Shown piece after piece: positions 1-7,816 of a DNA stretch of 64,000 bases. Source of the stretch: Streptomyces resistomycificus (GTDB lineage Bacteria; Actinomycetota; Actinomycetes; Streptomycetales; Streptomycetaceae); contig NZ_KQ948990.1 in the NCBI RefSeq assembly GCF_001514265.1, forward strand, positions 837,967 through 901,966, in the 5' to 3' direction. Under the pieces are notes generated by a model. It was given only the letters and a program-made list of their open reading frames with translations. It was not told where the DNA came from and did not search any database. Both the position numbers and the translations under genes were made by a program. Position 1 is the first letter of the stretch, and every line of letters starts with the position of its first letter.

Positions 1-1310
1 CACCCCAGATGCAGGAGATCAGCTCCCGCTGGCTGCTGCGCACGCTGCCCTGGGTGAACGTGCAGGGCGGCACGTACCGGGTGAACCGCAGGCTGACCTA
101 CGCCGTGGGGGACGGCCGGGTCACGTTCGTGAAGACCGGTGACCGCGTCGAGGTGATCCCCGACGAGTTGCGCGAACTGCCCGCACTGCGGTCGTTCGAG
201 GACGCGGAGGTGCTCACCGAGCTCTCCCGGCGTTGCGAGCAGCGGGAGTTCAGCCCGGGAGACGTGATCGCCGAGTTCGGCAGCCAGACCGACGAGGTCT
301 TCCTGCTGGCACACGGCCGGGTGGAGAAGGTGGGCACCGGACCGTACGGCGACGACGCGGTCCTCGGAGTCCTCGCCGACGGCGCGTACTTCGGAGAACA
401 GGCGCTGCTCGACCCGGAGGCCATCTGGGAGTACACCGCCCGCGCGGTCACCGCCTGCACGGTGCTGGTGCTGCCCCGCGGCCATGTCGAGCAGGTCGCG
501 GAGCGTTCCGAGTCCCTGGGCGGGCATCTCCAGGAGCAGCGTGCGATCCCTTCGCAGCGCACCAACAAGTTCGGCGAGAAGGAGATCGACCTCGCGGCCG
601 GCCACGACGGCGAGCCGGACATCCCGCACACCTTCGTCGACTACGAGGCCAGGCCCCGCGAGTACGAACTGAGCATCGCCCAGACCGTGCTGCGCATCCA
701 CTCCCGCGTCGCCGACCTCTACAACCAGCCGATGAACCAGACCGAGCAGCAGATCCGGCTGACGGTCGAGGCGTTGAAGGAGCGCCAGGAGCACGAACTC
801 GTCAACAACCGGCAGTTCGGGCTGCTGCACAACTGCGAGTACGACCAGCGGATCCAGCCGCACGACGGCGTGCCCAGCCCCGACGACCTGGACGAGCTGC
901 TCAGCAGGCGGCGTGGCACCAAGCTGCTGCTCGCCCATCCGCGCGCGATCTCCGCGATCGGGCGTGAGCTCAACAAGCGCGGACTGGTCCCGGAGACCAT
1001 CGAGGTGGCGGGCAACCGCATTCCCACCTGGCGCGGCGTGCCGATCTACCCCTGCAACAAGATCCCGGTCACCGAGGCCCGGACGACCTCGATCATCGCC
1101 ATGCGTACCGGCGAGGCCGAGCAGGGCGTCATCGGACTTCAGCAGGCCGGTATCCCGGACGAGATCGAGCCGAGCCTGTCCGTGCGCTTCATGGGCATCA
1201 ACGAGCAGGCGATCATCAAGTACCTGGTGACGGCGTACTACTCGGCCGCGGTCCTCGTGCCGGACGCGCTCGGCGTTCTGGAGAACGTCGAGATCGGCCG
1301 CTGGAGGTGA
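1..1310 (+). CDS. Family 2B encapsulin shell protein with cNMP-binding-like domain (5' partial)
   Basis: Shell protein of a Family 2B encapsulin, a protein nanocompartment with an HK97-type fold that encloses an isoprenoid enzyme. From the first ATG (position 9) 433 residues are visible. The frame stays open to the window edge and codes Pro-Gln just before that Met, so the true start lies upstream and the ATG is probably internal. The N-terminal arm has the motif [20 protein letters not shown]. Residues about 65-175 form a cyclic-nucleotide-binding-like beta roll ([10 protein letters not shown], then [11 protein letters not shown]), inserted as is typical of subtype 2B. The remaining 240 residues are the shell fold, with the conserved block [20 protein letters not shown] near the C-terminus. 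The usual length is about 460-470 residues, so some 30 are missing. The next gene, 113 bp downstream, is the expected cargo. The family assignment is firm; the ligand of the nucleotide-like domain is unknown. Confidence 0.93.
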   Translation, partial: PQMQEISSRWLLRTLPWVNVQGGTYRVNRRLTYAVGDGRVTFVKTGDRVEVIPDELRELPALRSFEDAEVLTELSRRCEQREFSPGDVIAEFGSQTDEVFLLAHGRVEKVGTGPYGDDAVLGVLADGAYFGEQALLDPEAIWEYTARAVTACTVLVLPRGHVEQVAERSESLGGHLQEQRAIPSQRTNKFGEKEIDLAAGHDGEPDIPHTFVDYEARPREYELSIAQTVLRIHSRVADLYNQPMNQTEQQIRLTVEALKERQEHELVNNRQFGLLHNCEYDQRIQPHDGVPSPDDLDELLSRRRGTKLLLAHPRAISAIGRELNKRGLVPETIEVAGNRIPTWRGVPIYPCNKIPVTEARTTSIIAMRTGEAEQGVIGLQQAGIPDEIEPSLSVRFMGINEQAIIKYLVTAYYSAAVLVPDALGVLENVEIGRWR

Positions 1311-1423
1311 CGTTCCCGCACCTGAGGGACGTGTCCCCACCTCTCGGGGCGGGGACACCCCGGTCCTGCGCGCCCAGCCACACCGTAAGTGCCACCGTCC
1401 GCGGACTCTCCGAGGGGAATCCC

Positions 1424-2512
1424 ATGACCGAGTTCATGACGGAGCCGAAGCAGGGTGACACCGGAAGCGCTGTGGGGGCGCATCCGCTCGACGGGCACGA
1501 GGCGGGGGCGATCCTGGAGCGGGTGCGGGCCTCGGTCGACCCCGAGTTGCGGTCCGCCCTGGAGTCGCTGCCCGGCTCCATGCGCCGTATCGCGCTCTAC
1601 CACTTCGGCTGGGAGCACGCCGACGGCACCCCGGCGGCGGGCAACGCGGGCAAGGCGATCCGGCCCGCGCTCGTCCTGACCGCGGCCACCGCCCTCGGCG
1701 GACAGCCGGCGCGTACGGCGGCCGTCCGGGCGGCCGCGGCGGTGGAACTGGTCCACAACTTCACACTGCTGCACGACGACGTGATGGACCGGGACACCAC
1801 CCGGCGGCACCGGCCCACCGCGTGGACCGTGTTCGGCGACGCCGACGCGATCCTCGCCGGGGACGCCCTCCAGGCGCTGGCCCTGCGGCTGCTCGCCGAG
1901 GATCCGCATCCGGCGTCCGCGCGGGCCGCCGCACGGCTCGCTGACTGTGTCGTCGAACTGTGCGCGGGCCAGCACGCGGACACGGCCATGGAACTGCGCC
2001 GCCCCGGTGAGGTCACCCTCGACGAGACCCTGGCCATGGCCGAGGCCAAGACCGGTGCGCTGCTCGGATGCGCCTGCGCACTGGGCGCGCTGTACGCGGG
2101 GGCGTCGGAGGAGGACGTCGAGGCGCTGGACGCGTTCGGCCGGGAGGCCGGGCTCGCCTTCCAGCTCATCGACGACGTGATCGGCATATGGGGCGACCCC
2201 CGCAGCACCGGCAAACCGGCCGGCGCGGATCTCGCCGCCCGGAAGAAGTCCCTGCCGGTGGTCGCCGCGCTCACGTCCGGCACACCGGCGGCGGACGAAC
2301 TGGCGGAGCTGTACGGCGTTCCGTACGAGGAGGCGGACCTGGAGCGGACGGTGCTCGCCGTGGAGCGGGCGGGTGGCCGGGACTGGGCACAGGTCCAGGC
2401 TGCCGACCGTATGGCGCGCGCCATGCAGGAGCTGGCGCGCGCGGTGTCCGATCCGGAGTCGGCGGGCGGGCTGCTGGCGTTGGCGGAGTTCGTGACGCGG
2501 CGCAGCAGCTGA
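1424..2512 (+). CDS. Polyprenyl diphosphate synthase, Family 2 encapsulin cargo
   Basis: Trans-prenyltransferase of 362 residues that condenses isopentenyl diphosphate with allylic diphosphates. The first aspartate-rich motif is DDVMD (context LLHDDVMDRDTTRRHRP) and the second is FQLIDDVIGIWGD. The second ends in Gly instead of the usual Asp, a variant also seen in related actinobacterial enzymes. The GNAGKAIRPAL segment carries the diphosphate-binding Lys/Arg. About 30 N-terminal residues are polar and low in predicted structure, which suits a cargo-loading segment, but that is inference. ATG 1424 is chosen because GAGGGG lies just upstream and the catalytic domain starts soon after. The earlier in-frame start at 1307 would overlap the shell gene and add an odd extension. 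The product chain length cannot be read from the sequence. Confidence 0.92.
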   Translation: MTEFMTEPKQGDTGSAVGAHPLDGHEAGAILERVRASVDPELRSALESLPGSMRRIALYHFGWEHADGTPAAGNAGKAIRPALVLTAATALGGQPARTAAVRAAAAVELVHNFTLLHDDVMDRDTTRRHRPTAWTVFGDADAILAGDALQALALRLLAEDPHPASARAAARLADCVVELCAGQHADTAMELRRPGEVTLDETLAMAEAKTGALLGCACALGALYAGASEEDVEALDAFGREAGLAFQLIDDVIGIWGDPRSTGKPAGADLAARKKSLPVVAALTSGTPAADELAELYGVPYEEADLERTVLAVERAGGRDWAQVQAADRMARAMQELARAVSDPESAGGLLALAEFVTRRSS

Positions 2513-2583
2513 GGTTTCGAGACCCCGGTGCCGCCGGGGCCGGGCGGGTTCCTGACCCCGCGCGGCCGTCGGCGACGCCGGTC

Positions 2584-2624
2584 GGGCGGGACCCGCACAT
2601 CCCCACGGTGTGCGGGCCCCGCCC
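2584..2624. terminator. Hairpin terminator after the prenyl synthase gene
   Basis: GGGCGGG-A-CCCGCACA pairs with TGTGCGGG-C-CCCGCCC across a 9-base loop, giving 15 pairs with one internal mismatch. It has no T-run, as is common in Streptomyces. It separates the encapsulin module from the acetyltransferase gene. Confidence 0.65.
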
Positions 2625-2731
2625 GTTCCTCCCCGCCGAGGGCCCGAACGCCCCTGCCCGGTGACTCGATCCCCCCTGTCGATACGCTCAACGACCGTAC
2701 GATCAAGGTCCGTTGACGCGAAGGGGCGAAC

Positions 2732-3343
2732 ATGGGTGTGGCGATCCGGACGGCAGACACCGGTGACCGTGAGCTGATCGTCGGGCTGCTGGACGCGGCC
2801 TTCCAGGACGATCCGGTCAGTCGCTGGGTGTTCCCCGGCGCCGAGCACCGCCGCACGACCCACCCCGGACTGATGGCCGCGTTCACCGACCTCGTGCTGG
2901 CCGAGGGCCGTGTCGACGTCACCGAGGACGGCAGGGCCTGCGCGCTGTGGCTGTCCGTGCCGGCGGGCGGTGGCGGCCACGACTCCGAGGAGGCCGCAGG
3001 CGACGACGGTCCCGCGCAGGTGCGTGCCGCCGTTGATCCCGGGAACGAACGCGTCGAGCTGATCGGCCGTCTCACCGCCGGCATCCACCCGTCGGACCGC
3101 GCCCACGCCTACCTGTGGATGATCGGCGTGGCCCCCGAGCACCAGGGCGAGGGTCTCGGCACGGCGCTCATCGCCTCGGCGCTCGACCGCTGCGACCGCG
3201 AGGGCCTGCCGGCCTATCTGGAGGCCAGCAACGCCCGCAGCCGCAAGCTCTACGAGCGCCTGGGCTTCGAGCTCACCGACCGTCCTCTCGACCTTCCCGA
3301 CGGCCCCCGGATGTGGCCGATGTGGCGCGAGCCGCGAGCCTGA
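2732..3343 (+). CDS. GNAT family N-acetyltransferase
   Basis: Predicted acetyl-CoA-dependent N-acetyltransferase of 203 residues; substrate unknown. The acetyl-CoA-binding motif A is clear near residues 130-150 (LWMIGVAPEHQGEGLGTALI), followed by motif B with ASNARSRKLYERLGFEL. An acidic low-complexity stretch (GGGGHDSEEAAGDDG) interrupts the domain around residues 78-93, where relatives usually have a short loop. ATG 2732 follows an AAGGGG ribosome-binding site. A terminator-like hairpin upstream argues against cotranscription with the encapsulin genes. Confidence 0.88.
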   Translation: MGVAIRTADTGDRELIVGLLDAAFQDDPVSRWVFPGAEHRRTTHPGLMAAFTDLVLAEGRVDVTEDGRACALWLSVPAGGGGHDSEEAAGDDGPAQVRAAVDPGNERVELIGRLTAGIHPSDRAHAYLWMIGVAPEHQGEGLGTALIASALDRCDREGLPAYLEASNARSRKLYERLGFELTDRPLDLPDGPRMWPMWREPRA

Positions 3344-3384
3344 GCCACACCGCGTACCGATCGGCGCCGGGAGCTGCCTCCGGG

Positions 3385-3464
3385 GCTACCCCTCCGGTAG
3401 CCGGAGAGCCGCCCAGGGGAGCTGCCCCCTGGCCGGAGAGCCGCCCCCCGCTACCCCTCCGGTA
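3385..3464. repeat. Duplicated 15-bp modules at the TetR 3' end
   Basis: GCTACCCCTCCGGTA occurs at 3385-3399 and 3450-3464, and GCCGGAGAGCCGCCC at 3400-3414 and 3432-3446. The second copy of the first module encodes the last codons and stop of the TetR gene. This looks like a local duplication of the gene's end. Confidence 0.6.
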
Positions 3465-4041
3465 CCACCGTCCTCACGATCTGTTCCACCAGTCCCTCCG
3501 GCACGCTCAGGCCGGGGATCACGTCCTCCAGGACACCTGGGAGGGTCAGGTGTTCCAGGATCAGGCCGAGCATCGCGAGGTAGAGGACGGTGACCGTCTC
3601 GTCGCCACCGGGTAGGCCGGCGTCCCGGTGGAAATCCATGCCGTACTCCAGGTCGGCGCGCACCGACTTGGTGTAGGAGGCGCGCAGTTCGGGGCGGCGG
3701 GTGGCTTCCAGGCGCATCTCCAGGAGGGCCAGATAGCCGGTCCGGTCACGGGTCGCGCGGGTCATCAGGTCGTGCATGAAGGCCGTGACCAGCGCGCGGT
3801 CCTTCGGCCTCGTCATCAGCCGGGCGAGCTGGTCGGGGTCCGGCGCGAGCCGCTCGTGCAGCCGGACGTCCATCTGCCGCAGCAGGTCGTCGCGGCCGGT
3901 GAAGTAGTTCGAGGCGGTGCCCACCGGCACCCCCGCCTCGCTGTCCACCGCGCGGAAAGTCAGCCCGCGCGCCCCCTCGCGGGCGAGCACCTCGACCCCC
4001 GCGTCCACGAGCGCGGCCCGGCGCTCCGGATTGCTGGCCAT
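3451..4041 (-). CDS. TetR/AcrR family transcriptional repressor
   Basis: TetR-type regulator of 196 residues. The N-terminal HTH is clear (residues about 8-52: ERRAALVDAGVEVLAREGARG, then VPVGTASNYFTGRDDLLRQM), followed by a helical ligand-binding domain. The ATG at 4041 is preferred over an upstream in-frame start because the HTH begins normally there. It is divergent from the reductase gene at 4153, and the 111-bp gap holds two palindromes. The usual logic is that it represses itself and the divergent gene. The ligand is unknown. Confidence 0.9.
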   Translation of the reverse strand: MASNPERRAALVDAGVEVLAREGARGLTFRAVDSEAGVPVGTASNYFTGRDDLLRQMDVRLHERLAPDPDQLARLMTRPKDRALVTAFMHDLMTRATRDRTGYLALLEMRLEATRRPELRASYTKSVRADLEYGMDFHRDAGLPGGDETVTVLYLAMLGLILEHLTLPGVLEDVIPGLSVPEGLVEQIVRTVVPEG

Positions 4042-4062
4042 GCGGAATCCCCTCTCCCACTT

Positions 4063-4080
4063 GATTCCGAGCTCGGAATC
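4063..4080. promoter_or_regulatory. Perfect 18-bp palindrome, candidate TetR operator
   Basis: GATTCCGAGCTCGGAATC is identical to its reverse complement. It lies 21 bp upstream of the TetR start codon, a position where bound repressor would block its own transcription. Confidence 0.6.
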
Positions 4081-4083
4081 CCC

Positions 4084-4119
4084 TTGCAACCACTACAAAC
4101 GAAGTACTACAACTGTAGT
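4084..4119 (+). promoter_or_regulatory. Candidate promoter and operator of the reductase gene
   Basis: ACTACA-AC-TGTAGT (4106-4119) is an inverted repeat with 6-bp arms, and ACTACAA also occurs at 4092-4098. A plausible promoter, TTGCAA at 4084 with an 18-bp spacer and TACAAC at 4108, would place the palindrome on the -10 element. This is inference from spacing. Confidence 0.45.
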
Positions 4120-4152
4120 TGTCCGCACGGCAGCCTACGGAAAGAGACCGAC

Positions 4153-4737
4153 TTGCGAAAGCTCACGTACTACATCGCGTGCTCCATCGACGGCTTCATC
4201 GGGGACGAGGGCGGCGACGCCTCGACCATGCTCCGCTTCCTCGACGAGGAGTTCTACGACTTCGTGAAGAGCGAGTATCCGGACACGCTGCCGACCCACA
4301 GCCGAGGCCCCCTCGGCGTGGAGGACCTGGAGAACAAGCGGTTCGACACGATCATCCAGGGCCGGGCCAGTTACGACCTGGCCCTGAAGATGGGCGTCAC
4401 CAGCCCGTACGCCCACCTGCGCGAGTTCGTCGCCTCCCGCACCCTCGGGGAGTCGCCGGACCCGAACGTCGAGATCATCGCGGACGACCTGGTCGGCAGG
4501 GTGCGCGAGCTCAAGGCGGAGGACGGCGAGCTCGGCATCTACCTGTGCGGCGGCTCGGTGGTCGCGGGTGAACTGCTCGAGGAGATCGACGAGCTGGTCA
4601 TCAAGACGTACCCGATCGTGCTGGGCACCGGCATGCCGATGTTCGGCTCCGGCCTCGCGGTCACCGACTTCGTGCTCGACTCCGTGCGCACCTTCGAGAA
4701 CGGGTTGCTGGTACGGACGTACAGCAGGAAGCGCTGA
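4153..4737 (+). CDS. Dihydrofolate-reductase-like (RibD C-terminal) family protein
   Basis: Predicted NADPH-dependent reductase of 194 residues, similar to the C-terminal domain of RibD and to 'dihydrofolate reductase family' proteins. It shows the N-terminal strand motif KLTYYIACSIDGFIG, a central GRASYDLAL segment and the cofactor-loop pattern YLCGGSVVAGELLEE, then IVLGTGMPMFG. TTG 4153 is chosen: the next residues RKLTYYIA start the first beta strand and GGAAAGAG precedes it. It is divergent from a TetR gene that probably controls it. The real substrate is unknown; it is unlikely to be the housekeeping dihydrofolate reductase. Confidence 0.87.
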   Translation: MRKLTYYIACSIDGFIGDEGGDASTMLRFLDEEFYDFVKSEYPDTLPTHSRGPLGVEDLENKRFDTIIQGRASYDLALKMGVTSPYAHLREFVASRTLGESPDPNVEIIADDLVGRVRELKAEDGELGIYLCGGSVVAGELLEEIDELVIKTYPIVLGTGMPMFGSGLAVTDFVLDSVRTFENGLLVRTYSRKR

Positions 4738-4763
4738 CGCCCGGCTCGCCCTACCCTGAAGGC

Positions 4764-5009
4764 ATGGACAGCGACGCGCACGCCTGTCCCGATTGTGGAC
4801 AGTCCGTCGACACAGTCGTCCGGCGTCACAAGACGCTGGGCGCGTGGGTTCCGGTGTGGGTGGCAGGCCCGTGCCGCAACCCGAAGTGCGAGGCGTACGT
4901 CGGCAGGGCCACGCAAGCGGCCGACGCCGACGGCAGGCACCGCACCCAGGCCACGCACACCGTCGCGAAGAGGACCAGCACGGGGAAGTCCGCCACGGAG
5001 AAGACCTGA
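4764..5009 (+). CDS. Small zinc-ribbon-like protein
   Basis: Protein of 81 residues with a CPDCG pair near the N-terminus and a second pair (GPCRNPKCEAY) about 27 residues later, consistent with one zinc ribbon, then a basic Thr/Lys/Ala-rich tail. It does not match a function I can name. No ribosome-binding site precedes the ATG, but TACCCT lies seven bases upstream, so a leaderless transcript is possible. It sits between the reductase and the DGPF gene on the same strand. Confidence 0.7.
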   Translation: MDSDAHACPDCGQSVDTVVRRHKTLGAWVPVWVAGPCRNPKCEAYVGRATQAADADGRHRTQATHTVAKRTSTGKSATEKT

Positions 5010-5056
5010 GCCGAGCTGTCGAGAACCCCCGACCGGCTCCGACGTCCCCTGTGAGA

Positions 5057-5075
5057 GCCGCCCGGCACGGGCGGC
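5057..5075. terminator. Short hairpin before the DGPF gene
   Basis: GCCGCCC pairs with GGGCGGC across a 5-base loop. It could end the transcript of the zinc-ribbon gene, but the stem is only 7 bp. Confidence 0.35.
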
Positions 5076-5115
5076 CCGGGGCGAAGACGCCGAAGACGCG
5101 AAGGAGTGGAGACTC

Positions 5116-5529
5116 ATGAAGTACCTGGTCATGGTGCAGGGCACACAGGCGGACTACGAGGCGATGCAGGGCAAGGCGTCTCCGGGCTCCCCGGCCTGGA
5201 ACGAGCAGGACGTCCGGGCGATGTACGCCTACATGGAAGCGATCAACAACGACCTGGCCGAGACGGGCGAGATGGTCGACGGACAGGGCCTGGCCGAGCC
5301 CGCGAAGATCCGCTCGGTCACGCTCGGTGACGACGGCAAGGCAGTGATCACCGACGGCCCGTACAGCGAGACCAAGGAGCTGATGGCCGGCTACTGGGTC
5401 CTGGAGTGCGCGAGCCTGGAGCGGGTCACGGAGATCGCCGACCGCATCATCCGCTGCCCCCAGCCCGCCGGGGCCCCGAACTACCCGGTGGTGATCCGGC
5501 CCATCATGGACGGCGCCGGGGACATCTGA
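5116..5529 (+). CDS. DGPF/YCII-related protein, partner of ECF42 sigma factor
   Basis: YCII-like protein of 137 residues carrying the DGPF signature as ITDGPYSETKELMAGYWVLE, then PAGAPNYPVVIRPIMDGAG. Genes of this family sit next to ECF42 sigma factors and are typical members of their regulons. AAGGAG lies 10 bases before the ATG. The sigma-factor gene begins 10 bp after its stop, so the two are an operon. The biochemical activity of DGPF proteins is not established; a scavenging or small-molecule-binding role has been proposed. Confidence 0.9.
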   Translation: MKYLVMVQGTQADYEAMQGKASPGSPAWNEQDVRAMYAYMEAINNDLAETGEMVDGQGLAEPAKIRSVTLGDDGKAVITDGPYSETKELMAGYWVLECASLERVTEIADRIIRCPQPAGAPNYPVVIRPIMDGAGDI

Positions 5530-5539
5530 CGACCCGGCC

Positions 5540-6871
5540 GTGCGAGCCGACCGCGAGATCGAGGACCTGCTGCGCCGCCACGCGCCGCAGGTCCTCGGCG
5601 CGCTGGTCAGGCGGTACGGCCACTTCGACGCCGCCGAGGACGCCGTACAGGAGGCACTACTCGCGGCGGCCGGGCAGTGGCCGTCGGCAGGGCTGCCGGA
5701 CAATCCGCGCGGGTGGCTCATCAAGGTGGCCTCGCGGCGGCTGACCGACGCCCTGCGGGCGGAGGAGTCGCGGCGGGCGCGGGAGGAGAGGGCGGCGGCG
5801 CTGACCCCGCGATGGGGGCACGTCCCGGGGCCGCCGGGATCCGGGGGAGCGTTCACCGCGCCCCCGCCGGGCGCCGACCGCGCCCCCCGCGAGGACGACA
5901 CCCTCTCCCTCCTCTTCCTGTGCTGCCATCCGGATCTGCCCCCACCCGCGCAGGTCGCGCTGACCCTGCGCGCGGTCGGCGGTCTGACGACGGCGGAGAT
6001 CGCCCGCGCCTACCTGGTCCCGGAGGCGACCATGGCCCAGCGCATCAGCCGGGCCAAGCAGAAGGTGCGGGGTGTGCGCTTCGGGCAGCCGGACAACTGG
6101 GCCGAGCGTCTGCCGGCGGTCCTGCAGACCCTCTACCTGATCTTCAACGAGGGCCATACGGCGACCTCCGGACCCTCCCTCCAGCGGCGCGACCTCGCCG
6201 GTGAGGCGATCCGCCTGACCCGCACGGTCCACCGGCTGCTTCCCGACGACGGCGAGGTGACCGGCCTGCTCGCCCTGATGCTGCTCACCGACGCCCGCCG
6301 TGACGCCCGCACCGGCCCGCACGGTGAACTCGTCCCCCTCGACGAGCAGGACCGCGACCGCTGGGACAGGGGCGCGATCGAGGAGGGCGTCACCCTGGTC
6401 ACCCGCGCCCTGAGCCGAGGGCCCGCCGGAAGCCGAGCCGGCACCGGCAGCGAAGCCCGTACCGGTAGCGAAGCCCGTACCGGCAGCCGACCACCCGCCG
6501 GCCCCTACCAGGTGCGCGCCGCCATCGCCGCCGTCCACGACGAGGCGCCGTCCGCCGAGGCGACCGACTGGCCGGAGATCCTCGGCCTGTACGACGTCCT
6601 GGTGCGCCTCGTTCCCGGCCCCGTCGAACGGCTCGGTCGTGCGATCGCCGTCGCCATGGTCCGTGGGCCGGAAGCGGGACTCGCCGAACTGGACGCGCTG
6701 GAGGGCGAGTTGCGGAACGGCCACCGTCTGGACGCGGTCCGGGGCCATCTACTGGAACGCGCCGGCTCGTACGACGCGGCACGCACCGCCTACGAGTCGG
6801 CCGCCGTCAAGACCCTGAGCCTGCCGGAGCAGCGCTATCTCCGGGCGCGCGCGGCACGGCTGAGACGCTAG
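5540..6871 (+). CDS. ECF42-type RNA polymerase sigma factor with C-terminal extension
   Basis: Extracytoplasmic-function sigma factor of 443 residues, about twice the usual ECF length. Region 2 occupies residues 1-75 (VRRYGHFDAAEDAVQEALL). Region 4 lies around residues 130-175 (GLTTAEIARAYLVPEATMAQRISRAKQ). The rest is the DUF6596/TPR-like extension of group ECF42, which is needed for sigma activity and replaces an anti-sigma factor. No anti-sigma gene is adjacent. GTG 5540 lacks a clear ribosome-binding site and lies 10 bp after the DGPF gene, suggesting coupled translation. An 18-bp tandem repeat inserts TGSEAR units into a linker of the extension. The -35/-10 targets are unknown. Confidence 0.92.
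   Translation: MRADREIEDLLRRHAPQVLGALVRRYGHFDAAEDAVQEALLAAAGQWPSAGLPDNPRGWLIKVASRRLTDALRAEESRRAREERAAALTPRWGHVPGPPGSGGAFTAPPPGADRAPREDDTLSLLFLCCHPDLPPPAQVALTLRAVGGLTTAEIARAYLVPEATMAQRISRAKQKVRGVRFGQPDNWAERLPAVLQTLYLIFNEGHTATSGPSLQRRDLAGEAIRLTRTVHRLLPDDGEVTGLLALMLLTDARRDARTGPHGELVPLDEQDRDRWDRGAIEEGVTLVTRALSRGPAGSRAGTGSEARTGSEARTGSRPPAGPYQVRAAIAAVHDEAPSAEATDWPEILGLYDVLVRLVPGPVERLGRAIAVAMVRGPEAGLAELDALEGELRNGHRLDAVRGHLLERAGSYDAARTAYESAAVKTLSLPEQRYLRARAARLRR
6443..6490 (+). repeat. 18-bp tandem repeat inside the sigma-factor gene
   Basis: ACCGGCAGCGAAGCCCGT is present at 6443-6460, at 6461-6478 with one change (T for C), and partly a third time from 6479. It codes Thr-Gly-Ser-Glu-Ala-Arg units, so copy number can change without a frameshift. 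Confidence 0.85.
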
Positions 6872-6924
6872 GGGGTGCCCCTCTCATCCCGCAGGCGGCG
6901 GCATGGCGGGCGGCTACCGCGCGG

Positions 6925-7665
6925 TCATGTCCGGCCGGGCAGTCCGCCCGTCTCCGGATCACGGCCGGTCAGGCAGTACGTGCCGCCCGCCGGGTCCCGC
7001 ATCACCGTCCAGTGGCGGCCGTGGACGACGAGTTCCGCACCGAGCCGCTCGTGCGCGGCGCGGGTCGCCCCCGTGTCCGCGCACGCCAGGTCCAGGTGGG
7101 CGGAGAGGGGCCGCTCCTCGCCGAGGCGCTGGAGGAGGATGCGGACCGGCAGCCCTGGCGGCGGCTTGACCACGTGGAACTCGGGGAGCGAGCCGGACAG
7201 GGACTGCCAGCCCGGCAGCAGCGTGCCCCAGAAGGCGACTTCGGCCTCGTAGGCGGAAGGCGGGACGTCGAGGCAGACCTGGTCGAGCCGGCTGCCCCGC
7301 ACCACGGGTGGCCGCACCGCCTCCCCGTGCCAGGGCACGGCACAGAACAACTGCCCTCCGGGCGACCGCAGTACGGCCCAGTCCCCGTGCTCGGCGGCGA
7401 TCGACGCGCCGCACCGCAGCGCCGACGCCACGAACTGGGGTACGTCCTCCACCGCGAAGTCGAGATGCGCGCCGCCGGAGCCGTCCGCCACACCCTGGAC
7501 CTTCACACAGGCGTCGGCCCCGTCCGGCAGCAGAGTCGCGAACTCGCCCCGGTCACCCCGGGGCGGGGAAAGCCGCGTGTCCGTGACGGCCGTCCAGAAC
7601 TCCTGGGCACGGTCGAGGCGCTCGGCGGGCCGGTCGATGAAGGCGTAGGTCCAGCGGATGCTCAT
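6925..7665 (-). CDS. VOC (glyoxalase/bleomycin-resistance) family protein, two domains
   Basis: Protein of 246 residues with two vicinal-oxygen-chelate repeats. Residues about 1-120 start RWTYAFIDRPAERLDRAQEFWTAVT-like and contain HLDFAVEDVP. Residues about 125-240 contain DQVCLDVP and HLDLACADTGATRAAHERLGA. Members bind a metal or small molecule; the substrate here is not predictable. ATG 7665 begins at the first beta strand; earlier in-frame starts only add non-domain sequence. It is convergent with the sigma-factor gene. Confidence 0.85.
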   Translation of the reverse strand: MSIRWTYAFIDRPAERLDRAQEFWTAVTDTRLSPPRGDRGEFATLLPDGADACVKVQGVADGSGGAHLDFAVEDVPQFVASALRCGASIAAEHGDWAVLRSPGGQLFCAVPWHGEAVRPPVVRGSRLDQVCLDVPPSAYEAEVAFWGTLLPGWQSLSGSLPEFHVVKPPPGLPVRILLQRLGEERPLSAHLDLACADTGATRAAHERLGAELVVHGRHWTVMRDPAGGTYCLTGRDPETGGLPGRT

Positions 7666-7773
7666 GCGGTGATCGTAGGTGGGGGAGCCCTGGAGCCCGG
7701 CGCGGAGTTCGCGGGCGGGGGACGCGCCCGAGTACGCGGGCCCGGGGCAGGTGGCGAGGTCGGACAACAAGAA

Positions 7774-7804
7774 CCGGGGCGCCCCATGAACAGGGGCGCC
7801 CCGG
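7774..7804 (-). terminator. Hairpin terminator of the Rhs operon
   Basis: CCGGGGCGCCCC and GGGGCGCCCCGG form a perfect 12-bp stem with loop ATGAACA, 13 bp past the stop codon of the small membrane protein gene. Confidence 0.75.
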
Positions 7805-7816
7805 CTGGTGCCGATG

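Noticed and set aside
1238..3142. A 634-codon minus-strand frame across the prenyl synthase and acetyltransferase genes
   Set aside because: It spans two clear plus-strand genes and the terminator between them, and its translation is low-complexity.
4084..4122. TTGCAA and ACAACTGTAGTTGT as a nickel (Nur) box
   Set aside because: The spacing does not match the Nur consensus, and the neighbouring TetR/reductase pair gives a simpler explanation.
4135..5901. A 588-codon minus-strand frame opposite the reductase, DGPF and sigma genes
   Set aside because: Antisense to three well-supported genes; no domain and no ribosome-binding site.
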